NCBI GenBank assembly: GCA_002373505.1
Contig: DFKE01000010.1
Location: 21,868-85,867 of the forward strand
DNA: 64,000 bases
Origin: Bacteroidales bacterium UBA3653
GTDB taxonomy: Bacteria; Bacteroidota; Bacteroidia; Bacteroidales; Paludibacteraceae
Reading direction: 5' to 3'
Made by a program: the position numbers and the translations under genes. Positions 30,554-39,075 of this stretch are shown here, piece after piece. Numbering within the stretch: position 1 is the first letter of the stretch; each line of letters starts with the position of its first letter. The notes beneath the pieces are model-generated. The model made no database searches. It was not told the origin of the DNA and was given only the letters and a program-made list of their open reading frames with translations.

Positions 30554-33500
30554 TTAGAATTTGTAGGTTACTGATAAGAAGAAGTTAACACCCCATGCGT
30601 AGTAGTACTTGGACGGATATTTCCATGCATTCGCGGTGATGATGGAGTTCTGATAATCCAATTCACCCTGACGTACGGCGCGCGGCAGACGGGCTTGTTG
30701 GTAACCGCCGGTCTTGAAATGCGTGTTGTTCGTCAGGTTCGTTACGCTCAGGTTGATAGACAGGGACTGGCGGTTCGGAAGGTACAGCAGTTTGCCTACA
30801 GAAGCATCGATGAGGAAACGGTTAAGCGGGTTGGTTGCCGCTATATTCTCCTGCATGGTCATTACGTTGAACGGATATTTGAGTACAGGAACACCGTTCG
30901 CGTCCAGTTCGGCATTCTGATAAACTACGTTTCCTGCCTCGTCAAAATCCCAGCGGAGGAGTTGTCCGTCGGTCGTCTGGATTGCGTTGGTGTTCTCGTC
31001 GCCGAACCATCCATTGACTGCCGTTCCGTCAATACGCGTACCCGTGTAAAGACCTTGCATACGGCGGCTTGGGGCAACAGAGAGATAGTTCCAGTCGTGG
31101 TAGCTGACGGTAATGTCCGCAAACCACATCTTCGGATGGAAGAATGATAGTTTGAGGCTGGCGTTCACTTGCGGTCCGGTAGAGAGTTTCAATCCTTTCA
31201 GCAGCACTTTGTCCTCTGTCTCGAACACAAGGGCCTTGGTGGACTGGTCTTGAGTCATCGGCATGCCGTTTTCTGCGGATTGGATGGCTCGGGCATCGCT
31301 GGTATAGCGATAGTCGCCTACGGAAGCTACACCGGTCAATGTGAAATAGGTGCCGAGTTTGACTGCTGCGGCAGCCTCAATACCCATATATCGTTTGTCA
31401 ATGCCGGTGAGAGCCTGGTTAACGAAAGTACGAGCCTCGTCGTCATAGTATCCGTTGAGTTCGGTTCCGTTCCAGCTCTGTGTGAAGAATCCTGTTACAC
31501 GACCGCGTACAATCGGATAGTTGAATTCATATGTCAGGTCGGCGGAAGCCACTTTCTCGCTGGCGGCGTAGAACTCGGTCAGGTTCTTTGCCTGGTCGTG
31601 GGTATAGATATTGGATACGACGCGGTCATGTACGCGTTGGGAAATATATGCATCGCGTGCATATGGAGCGCGGGTCTCTGCTATGGCATTGAGTTTCAAA
31701 TGGTTGCGACCGTTGATCTTGTAGTTTACTCCTAACTTGAATGCCGGATCCAGGAAATGATGGGCGTCGCCTGTATAGGTAGTGCCGGCTTTGAGAGTGC
31801 CGTTAGCCTCTGCCGCCTTGATCGCATCATATGAGTTGTGCCCATAATAGAGATATCGCATGCTGCCGTCGCCAATAGCGCGCTCTTCGGCTACTTTGGT
31901 CAGATACCATGCGCGGCCGTTGAGCATGTTCGTCGTACGCTGCATCGAACTGTAATTGAAAGCAAGCGCATAATAGAGATCAACCTCATTGAAGGTCCAT
32001 TCGTTTTGGAACCAGGCTTTCAAATTACCCATATTGATGCGGTAGTCATAGCCGAAACGGCGTCCGTCTGCTTTCACGATCTGGTCGTAGTCGCCGGCGA
32101 TCTCGTTTTTGCGGACATTGGCTATATCCGCCTGGGTGAAACCGCTGTTGGACGCAAGTTCCTTGATGTCGCGGTCGGCAAAAGCATCTACGTCTAGCCA
32201 CTGGTTGCCTCCCAACAGGTCGTCAATGGTTTTATAGTGGATACCTTGTGAGAACTTGCCCTCTACGCCCAGAGTCATCTTCAGGTGCTCAAACTGTGTA
32301 TTGACATAGTTGAACGAGGCATTGGCTTCTTGAATGTCGTTATGGCGGCGCTCCAGGATATAACGCGCTGAGGCGTTCGGGTCATTGACATTGTTGGCGT
32401 AGTTGGAAGCATAGATGTTCTCCCAATCAATCTGGGTTGTCTTGTTGTCGCGGTTTCTCCAGAGATTAACCAGATTCATATACTGCTCTTTGTTCACCGA
32501 CGGACCAACCCATGCCCCCGGATTCATCGGATCTTCGAATCCGGATCCCAGACTGTTACCCTTCATGTCTTCTCCGATGAAAAGACCCCAGGGATAGTGG
32601 TTGCCTGCATCATCGAATAGTTGTTGGGCGGAAGTCTCGTTATTGGGGTTGGCAATCTGTCCGTCCCACATAAAGGATGGCAGATTACGGTAGTAATCCG
32701 GACGGGGATCAGGGGCATTGTAGAAGTTCAGCGCGGAGTTGGAGTACCATGAGTAGTGATATCCGGCGGCTACTTTCATCTTCTGCTGTTCGTCAATATT
32801 GTATTCAAAGGCAGCAATAACCGTCGGGTCATACGATTTGACGATACGTGAGTTGCGTACCTTGCCGTTCTGATAACCCCAATATGGGTTGTAGTTGTTC
32901 GATCCTGTCAGGTCATATACCTCTTGCGTCACCGCTGCGTTCTGGCCGCGCTCCGTCGGAGCACCGAACGTGATCAGTTTGAGACGCTTGTCTGTCCAGA
33001 TCCTCTCTGCGGTGAAGAAATAACCGAGCGAGTAGTATTTGATACCCTCTCCGATGATGCCTTTGTTGTCGATGTAGGGTGAGAAACGGTATGCCAACTG
33101 GGCGGCAAAAGCCCATCCGTTGGGTAATACTCCGCTGGAATAAGTGGCATTCACACGTGCTTTGTAGTTCCTGTTCGTACCGGCTACACCTACTTTCCAG
33201 CCCTGGGCATAACGGCTGGCACCCATCAGGTAGTTGGTGGATTGACCCAGACCGCCAAAGGTGAAGTTCGTCGCTTCGATAGGGTTGAGTACCTCTTTGT
33301 AGCGGCTGGCGTCATTCAGACCGCCCATAGCCGAGTAGTTGAACTGACCGCGCTCTGCAGACCTGAAATTCAAACCTTCGATGTAGTAATTCTCTGCATT
33401 CGATTGGTAGCCGCGGTTGCGGTAACGTGCGGTGGACCAGGCAAAGGAAGTGTTGGAGTTGAATACATCGGTTGATGCGGACGAGGAAGAAGCCTGCGAT

Positions 33501-33886
33501 TGGGAACGACCCTCGTCATCGGTCATCTCCTCTTCCGTCAGGTTCAGCAGAATCTCGTCTTGTGCTTGCACTACGATATCTTGTTGCAGTGCTACGTCCT
33601 CCATCTTATTCGCTTGGTCTGCTTTCAGATTGATTAACTCGAGGGCGGCCAGATAGCCGTCTGCCTCAATCACCACCTCTTCGTCCGTCGCATCCAGATA
33701 GAGCAAGGAAAACTCTCCGGCTGCATTCGTCGTGGTAGAGATGTTTTGGTTGGCGAGGGTCACTTTGGCGCCTACCACGGGAGCCTGGGTGGTCTCGTCA
33801 ATCACTCGTCCTTTGAGTGACGTTTGTGCTAATGCGGTAATACCGATGGATAGCACAAACATCAGTGAAAAGAGTTTGTTTCTCAT
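30554..33886 (-). CDS. TonB-dependent outer-membrane receptor
   Basis: A 1,110-residue protein with signal peptide (MRNKLFSLMFVLSIGITALA), a carboxypeptidase-regulatory-like domain (SLKGRVIDETTQAPVVGAKV), an acidic linker, a plug with RYRNRGYQSNAENYYIEGLN, and a long barrel ending in YYAWGVNFFLSVTYKF with the terminal aromatic residue of outer-membrane proteins. It imports an unknown ligand using TonB energy. It is paired with the DUF5689 lipoprotein downstream. Confidence 0.88.
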   Translation of the reverse strand: MRNKLFSLMFVLSIGITALAQTSLKGRVIDETTQAPVVGAKVTLANQNISTTTNAAGEFSLLYLDATDEEVVIEADGYLAALELINLKADQANKMEDVALQQDIVVQAQDEILLNLTEEEMTDDEGRSQSQASSSSASTDVFNSNTSFAWSTARYRNRGYQSNAENYYIEGLNFRSAERGQFNYSAMGGLNDASRYKEVLNPIEATNFTFGGLGQSTNYLMGASRYAQGWKVGVAGTNRNYKARVNATYSSGVLPNGWAFAAQLAYRFSPYIDNKGIIGEGIKYYSLGYFFTAERIWTDKRLKLITFGAPTERGQNAAVTQEVYDLTGSNNYNPYWGYQNGKVRNSRIVKSYDPTVIAAFEYNIDEQQKMKVAAGYHYSWYSNSALNFYNAPDPRPDYYRNLPSFMWDGQIANPNNETSAQQLFDDAGNHYPWGLFIGEDMKGNSLGSGFEDPMNPGAWVGPSVNKEQYMNLVNLWRNRDNKTTQIDWENIYASNYANNVNDPNASARYILERRHNDIQEANASFNYVNTQFEHLKMTLGVEGKFSQGIHYKTIDDLLGGNQWLDVDAFADRDIKELASNSGFTQADIANVRKNEIAGDYDQIVKADGRRFGYDYRINMGNLKAWFQNEWTFNEVDLYYALAFNYSSMQRTTNMLNGRAWYLTKVAEERAIGDGSMRYLYYGHNSYDAIKAAEANGTLKAGTTYTGDAHHFLDPAFKLGVNYKINGRNHLKLNAIAETRAPYARDAYISQRVHDRVVSNIYTHDQAKNLTEFYAASEKVASADLTYEFNYPIVRGRVTGFFTQSWNGTELNGYYDDEARTFVNQALTGIDKRYMGIEAAAAVKLGTYFTLTGVASVGDYRYTSDARAIQSAENGMPMTQDQSTKALVFETEDKVLLKGLKLSTGPQVNASLKLSFFHPKMWFADITVSYHDWNYLSVAPSRRMQGLYTGTRIDGTAVNGWFGDENTNAIQTTDGQLLRWDFDEAGNVVYQNAELDANGVPVLKYPFNVMTMQENIAATNPLNRFLIDASVGKLLYLPNRQSLSINLSVTNLTNNTHFKTGGYQQARLPRAVRQGELDYQNSIITANAWKYPSKYYYAWGVNFFLSVTYKF

Positions 33887-33926
33887 AACGATTGTTTGTT
33901 AGTGTTTTTATGGATATATGTATTAA

Positions 33927-35324
33927 TTAGAATTCTGCGGATTTAGGGGTCCTCGGGAACGGGATGACATCGCGGATGTTCTGCATGCCCGTTACGAACA
34001 GCATCAGACGCTCAAAACCGAGTCCGAAACCGGCGTGCGGAGCACTGCCGAAACGGCGGGTGTCGAGATACCACCACATATCTTTCATCGGGATATGGCG
34101 ACGCTCGATCTCCGCATTCAGCAAATCCAGGTTCTCCTCGCGGACGGAACCGCCTATGATCTCTCCTATCTGCGGGAAGAGTACATCGGTGCCTTGTACC
34201 GTCTTGTTGTCCTCGTTGATCTTCATGTAGAATGCTTTGATCTCTTTCGGGTAATCGGTCATGATGACCGGTTTCTTAAAGTGCTCTTCTACCAAATAAC
34301 GCTCATGCTCCGATGCCAGGTCGTCGCCCCAGTTGCAGGGGAATTCAAACTTCTTGCCGTTCTTGATAGCCTCTTGGAGGATATGGATTCCTTCGGTATA
34401 AGGCAGACGGACAAACTCGGTGTTTACAACGGATTTGAGCCGTTCGATCAGACCTTTGTCCACAAACTGGTTCAGGAACTCCAGATCATCCATGCAATGC
34501 TCTAATGCCCAGCGGACGCAGTACTTGATGAAATCTTCTTCCAGATCCATCAACTCGTCTTTCTGGATAAAGGCTACTTCCGGTTCTATCATCCAGAACT
34601 CAGCCAGGTGTCTCGGCGTGTTGCTGTTCTCCGCGCGGAAGGTAGGACCGAAGGTATAGATCTTACCCAGAGCCATAGCTCCCAGTTCGCCTTCCAACTG
34701 ACCGCTTACGGTCAATGCGGCCATCTTGCCGAAGAAATCGTCGCTATAGTCGATCTGACCGTCCTCGGTCTTCTTGAGATTATAGAGGTTTTTGGTCGTT
34801 ACTTGGAACATCTGACCGGCTCCTTCGCAGTCGCTGGCGGTGATCAATGGGGTATGGAAATAGAAATATCCGTGTTCATGGAAATAGGTGTGGATAGCCA
34901 TTGCCATGTGATGACGGATGCGGAATACGGCACCGAAGGTATTGGTACGGGGGCGCAGGTGCGCTACCGTGCGCAGAAACTCCATGCTTAGTCCTTTTTT
35001 CTGTAACGGATATTTCTCCGGGTCTGCCGTTCCGTAAACCTCCAAATCCGTTAATTGGATCTCTACGGCCTGACCTGCTCCCTGGCTCTCTACCAGAATA
35101 CCTGTTGCAGAGATACACGAACCGGTAGTGACGGGTTTGAGTTGCTCCTCGCTGAATTTCTCCAGATCTACTACAATCTGGATGTTCTTGATCGTTGAGC
35201 CGTCGTTCAGGGCTATAAACGATACGTTTTTATTGCCCCGACGGCTGCGAACCCAGCCGCGGACGTTGATCTCCGATCCGAAATCAGTACGTTTTAAGGC
35301 ATCTGTAATTACTGTTCTTTGCAT
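33927..35324 (-). CDS. asnS: Asparaginyl-tRNA synthetase
   Basis: A 465-residue class IIb synthetase from MQRTVITDALKRTDFGSEIN. It has an N-terminal OB-fold anticodon-binding domain (EINVRGWVRSRRGNKNVSFI), class II motif 2 (FRAENSNTPRHLAEFWMIEP) and motif 3 (GFGLGFERLMLFVTGMQNIR), ending DVIPFPRTPKSAEF. Motif 2 with NTPRHL marks it as Asn rather than Asp type. A longer upstream frame is rejected as it enters dnaB. Confidence 0.95.
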   Translation of the reverse strand: MQRTVITDALKRTDFGSEINVRGWVRSRRGNKNVSFIALNDGSTIKNIQIVVDLEKFSEEQLKPVTTGSCISATGILVESQGAGQAVEIQLTDLEVYGTADPEKYPLQKKGLSMEFLRTVAHLRPRTNTFGAVFRIRHHMAMAIHTYFHEHGYFYFHTPLITASDCEGAGQMFQVTTKNLYNLKKTEDGQIDYSDDFFGKMAALTVSGQLEGELGAMALGKIYTFGPTFRAENSNTPRHLAEFWMIEPEVAFIQKDELMDLEEDFIKYCVRWALEHCMDDLEFLNQFVDKGLIERLKSVVNTEFVRLPYTEGIHILQEAIKNGKKFEFPCNWGDDLASEHERYLVEEHFKKPVIMTDYPKEIKAFYMKINEDNKTVQGTDVLFPQIGEIIGGSVREENLDLLNAEIERRHIPMKDMWWYLDTRRFGSAPHAGFGLGFERLMLFVTGMQNIRDVIPFPRTPKSAEF

Positions 35325-35343
35325 ATGTTTTGAAATATTATTT

Positions 35344-36924
35344 TTATCGTAATGGATCACTGATATCTTCTCCCATGCTGTTGTAAACGGCTCCATCGGG
35401 TGTCATCTGCTGGCTGAATGATACTGCACCCATATCGCTGTTCATGCTGGACTGGATGGACACGCTCTCTCCATTGCTCGGAGCACCTATGCCTATCTCA
35501 TCAGGATCGATAGCTTCTTCTTCGTTCTGGAATTTGGCATACTTGCCACGGAACCGCAGCCATATACTATCGGTCGCGCCGTTACGGTGCTTGGCTACAA
35601 TGATCTGGGCCAGACCGCGCAAGTCCTTGCCGGTCTTGTCGTCGCTGTATAGATGATAGTATTCCGGCCGGTGAATGAAACATACCATGTCCGCGTCTTG
35701 CTCGATGGCGCCGGACTCACGCAGGTCGCTCAACTGGGGCGTTTTGCCTTCCACGCCCTGACGTGCTTCTACGCCGCGGTTCAACTGGGACAAAGCGATG
35801 ATGGGAATGTCCAGCTCTTTGGCGAGAGCTTTCAGGTTGCGCGAGATGATGGATACCTCTTGCTCGCGGCTGCCGAAACTGGAGCCTTGGGCGTTCATCA
35901 GCTGCAGGTAGTCGATGATGATAAGTCGGATTCCTTTCTCGCGGACCAGCTTGCGGGCTTTGGAGCGTAACTCGAAGATAGACAGCGAAGGAGTATCGTC
36001 CAAATACAGAGGCTTGCCCTTCATGATGTTTATCTTTGTGTTGAGACGCTTGGCATCCTCCTTGCTCATCTTGCCGGTCTTGATCTTGTCGCCTTCTATC
36101 TCGCATACATTCATGATCAGACGGTTGACTAACTGCACGTTACTCATCTCCAGCGAGAAGATGGCTACCGGTATCTCATGATCAACGGCTATGTTTTTGG
36201 CCATGGATAGAACGAAAGCCGTCTTACCCATTGCCGGACGGGCTGCGATGATGATCAGGTCCGGTGTCTGCCAGCCGGAGGTGATCTTGTCTAAGGCGTG
36301 GAATCCGGATGGGATACCGCTGATCGAACCGGTGTTCTTGGCGGCTTTTTCCATGCGGGCGAACGCTTCTTCTATCACGGGGTCGATCTGCGTCACGTCG
36401 CGTTTTTGCGAGCGTTGCGAGATCTCAAAGATGCCGGATTCGGCTTCTTGCATCAGCTCGTCAACATCTTGTGTCTCGTCGAATCCTTTTTCTTCTATCT
36501 GGGCGGCTAAGGCTATGATGTCGCGCGCTGTCGCTTTCTTGGATATGATCTCTGCGTGATAGCGTAGATGGGCTGTCGAGGCTACGCGGCGGGTCAGATC
36601 TGCAAGATAGACCGCGCCGCCGGCTTTATCCAGCGTACCCATATTGCGCATCTTCTCGCCTACGGATAGTATGTCGATAGGCTGGTCTTTTACGGCCAGT
36701 TCCCGTATGGCTTCATAGACCAGACGGTTCTGGTCCTTGTAGAAGACCTCCGGCCTCAATAGATCCGCTACAGTTCCGTAGGCGTCTTTCTCTATCATGA
36801 TCGCTCCCAGTACCGAATCCTCCAGTTCCTGCGCCTGAGGGGGGAGTTTGCCCGTCTCGTTGGCGCCTACTTTGATGATCGTGGCTGGCTGGGGACGTTT
36901 GTTATTTCTGCTTGTTCCTGCCAT
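35344..36924 (-). CDS. dnaB: Replicative DNA helicase DnaB
   Basis: A 526-residue helicase with N-terminal DnaB domain (LPPQAQELEDSVLGAIMIEK), Walker A ARPAMGKTAFVLSMA, H2 region (GIRLIIIDYLQLM) and the H4 region (QLNRGVEARQGVEGKTPQLS, ESGAIEQDAD). It unwinds DNA at replication forks. The C-terminal tail (GESVSIQSSMNSDMGAV) is low complexity. The start overlaps the meaB end by 23 bases. Confidence 0.95.
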   Translation of the reverse strand: MAGTSRNNKRPQPATIIKVGANETGKLPPQAQELEDSVLGAIMIEKDAYGTVADLLRPEVFYKDQNRLVYEAIRELAVKDQPIDILSVGEKMRNMGTLDKAGGAVYLADLTRRVASTAHLRYHAEIISKKATARDIIALAAQIEEKGFDETQDVDELMQEAESGIFEISQRSQKRDVTQIDPVIEEAFARMEKAAKNTGSISGIPSGFHALDKITSGWQTPDLIIIAARPAMGKTAFVLSMAKNIAVDHEIPVAIFSLEMSNVQLVNRLIMNVCEIEGDKIKTGKMSKEDAKRLNTKINIMKGKPLYLDDTPSLSIFELRSKARKLVREKGIRLIIIDYLQLMNAQGSSFGSREQEVSIISRNLKALAKELDIPIIALSQLNRGVEARQGVEGKTPQLSDLRESGAIEQDADMVCFIHRPEYYHLYSDDKTGKDLRGLAQIIVAKHRNGATDSIWLRFRGKYAKFQNEEEAIDPDEIGIGAPSNGESVSIQSSMNSDMGAVSFSQQMTPDGAVYNSMGEDISDPLR

Positions 36925-37999
36925 ATTCGGTTAATAGATTGTGGGCAGCAACGAAACTGCTTACCTCATTGTTCAATACCTGTCGTTCGGCTACCTCTAT
37001 CTGATGCTCCATCTGTTCGTTTTTGTAGAATCCGTCCAGAAGTGCCTGGTTGATGGTCTCGTACATCCAGTACTTGGCTTGTTCGGTGCGATGGAGGGCA
37101 AAGTAACCGTTGGATTTGGTGAAGGCGATATACTGTTCTATGTTTTCCCATACCTCCATCACGCCGCTGTGGTCGATGGACGAGCAGCAGATGGCGTCGG
37201 GCTTCCATCCTGATTCGGACGGGGGGAACAGGGCTAATGCGTTCTTGAAACTGATGCGGGCTACGCGCGCGCGTTCAATATTATTTCCGTCGCATTTGTT
37301 GATGGCTATGCCGTCGGCCATCTCCATGATGCCGCGTTTGATGCCTTGCAACTCGTCGCCGGTGCCTGTTACCTGAAGCAACAGGAAATAATCTACCATG
37401 GAGTGAGCCGCTGTCTCGGATTGTCCTACACCCACTGTCTCCAACAGGATGGTGTCAAACCCTGCCGCCTCGCATAGCACAATCGTCTCGCGGGTCTTCC
37501 GGGCTACACCGCCTAATGAACCCGCTGACGGGCTCGGACGGATGAAGGCGTTGGATTTGACGGACAGGTCATTCATGCGGGTCTTGTCGCCCAGAATGGA
37601 ACCCTTGCTACGTTCGCTGGACGGGTCGATAGCCAGAACGGCAAGACGCTTACCTTGGTCGCATAACTCGCTGCCGAGAGCTTCGATAAAAGTGGATTTG
37701 CCTGCTCCCGGCACTCCGGTGATTCCTACGCGGATGGAATTGCCGGCATAGGGAAGGCATAGCTCGATCACTTTCTGGGCTATGGCCTGATCCGCAAGCA
37801 GATTGCTCTCTACCAGCGTTACCGCCTGACTCAATATGGTCATGTCGCCACGGCGGATACCCTCGAAATAAGCTTCGGGGGTAAGCACCGTCTTCTTGCG
37901 GCGGAAGGTGGCATACGGATTGACGGAAGGCAGGTTTTCTACGCCTGCGTTCACCGTCAGACCTTTGTATTCGTCGCTATTTTCTGGATGGTCTATCAT
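36902..37999 (-). CDS. meaB: MeaB/ArgK-type GTPase chaperone
   Basis: A 365-residue G3E-class GTPase with P-loop GVPGAGKSTFIEALG, a Walker-B-like region (LAVLAIDPSSERSKGSILGD), TVGVGQSETA and NKCD base recognition (GIAINKCDGNN). It protects and reactivates B12-dependent methylmalonyl-CoA mutase; the mutase itself is not in the window. Its ATG overlaps the DUF1573 gene stop by four bases. Confidence 0.9.
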   Translation of the reverse strand: MIDHPENSDEYKGLTVNAGVENLPSVNPYATFRRKKTVLTPEAYFEGIRRGDMTILSQAVTLVESNLLADQAIAQKVIELCLPYAGNSIRVGITGVPGAGKSTFIEALGSELCDQGKRLAVLAIDPSSERSKGSILGDKTRMNDLSVKSNAFIRPSPSAGSLGGVARKTRETIVLCEAAGFDTILLETVGVGQSETAAHSMVDYFLLLQVTGTGDELQGIKRGIMEMADGIAINKCDGNNIERARVARISFKNALALFPPSESGWKPDAICCSSIDHSGVMEVWENIEQYIAFTKSNGYFALHRTEQAKYWMYETINQALLDGFYKNEQMEHQIEVAERQVLNNEVSSFVAAHNLLTEYGRNKQK

Positions 38000-39075
38000 T
38001 CTACAAAGAAATCCACTTTCACGCGTTTGATAGGATTCTGGTAGTCATTGGTGATGATCACTACTTCGCGGCTGTATGCGCCCGGTTGCATCTCTTTGCA
38101 GTTGATCTCAACGGTCACATTGCCTTTCTTGCCCGATTTGATAGGCTTGGACGCTTTGGCAGAGATGTGTTCGCCTACGCCATAGACGCGGCGGATCTCA
38201 AGCGGATTCACACCTACGTTCTTGATCGGGAACAGCTCTTTGTGTACTTTCCCGGCGGAGATGTTACCGAGATTGATGTATTGCTCTACCTCGATGATAG
38301 GAGCTTCCTGTTTTTCCTCTACGCTCAGATTGCTGAAATCCTCTACCACATTGGCTCTGATTGTCAGCTCGTATGGATCGGAGATGTTCTTCTTGTCGTC
38401 CACTACTACATAGGCATGAACCTCTACAGGACCGTACAGCTTCGCTGGCTTGGTGTCCATCGAGAAGATGAATTTGCCAATCTCGTTGGCTTTTACGGTC
38501 GGAAGGGTCACTTGGTTGATCAGGAAATTGTCTGCTGGGCTGGTCGCCAGGGCTACGCTGTGCTCTTTCTGGGAGAGGTTGGCGTATTCTAATTCGCCGG
38601 TCTTGGACTCGCCTTTCTTGATGGTCCCCAGATCAAGCGTCTTGGTTTTCATGCTCAGCTCGCCTACCAATACCGTGTATTTGTTTACCGGTTTGGCTTT
38701 CTTCGGGATCACTTCTCCTTTGATATACACGCGCTTCGTCGGCTCGGTCGCATTGGAGGTGATGGTTACCGTCTTCTGGAAACGGCCCGGACGACCGTTA
38801 GGGTTGTATGTAACGGTGATGCTGCCTGTCTGACCCGGCTCGATAGGCTCTTTGGTCCATGTCGGGGTGGTGCAGCCGCAACTGGCGCGCACGTTGCTCA
38901 GGATAAGAGGGGACATTCCCTCGTTCTTGAACTCGAAAACGGTGGAAACGCGGCCGTCGGCTTCATTGATCTTGCCGAAATCATGTTCGGTCTTTACAAA
39001 TGTGATAACAGGGTCCTGACCCATCATGGCTACTGCTACCAGAGCCATGCAGAGAGTGCTAAAAATCTTTTTCAT
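37996..39075 (-). CDS. DUF1573 exported protein
   Basis: A 359-residue protein with signal peptide (MKKIFSTLCMALVAVAMMGQ) and DUF1573 Ig-like domains, seen in HDFGKINEADGRVSTVFEFK, LSNVRASCGCTTPTWTKEPI (the conserved SCGCT) and ITVTYNPNGRPGRFQKTVTI. A second similar domain occupies the C-terminal half. The function is unknown; it is periplasmic. It overlaps the end of the RelA/SpoT gene by 17 bases. Confidence 0.85.
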   Translation of the reverse strand: MKKIFSTLCMALVAVAMMGQDPVITFVKTEHDFGKINEADGRVSTVFEFKNEGMSPLILSNVRASCGCTTPTWTKEPIEPGQTGSITVTYNPNGRPGRFQKTVTITSNATEPTKRVYIKGEVIPKKAKPVNKYTVLVGELSMKTKTLDLGTIKKGESKTGELEYANLSQKEHSVALATSPADNFLINQVTLPTVKANEIGKFIFSMDTKPAKLYGPVEVHAYVVVDDKKNISDPYELTIRANVVEDFSNLSVEEKQEAPIIEVEQYINLGNISAGKVHKELFPIKNVGVNPLEIRRVYGVGEHISAKASKPIKSGKKGNVTVEINCKEMQPGAYSREVVIITNDYQNPIKRVKVDFFVE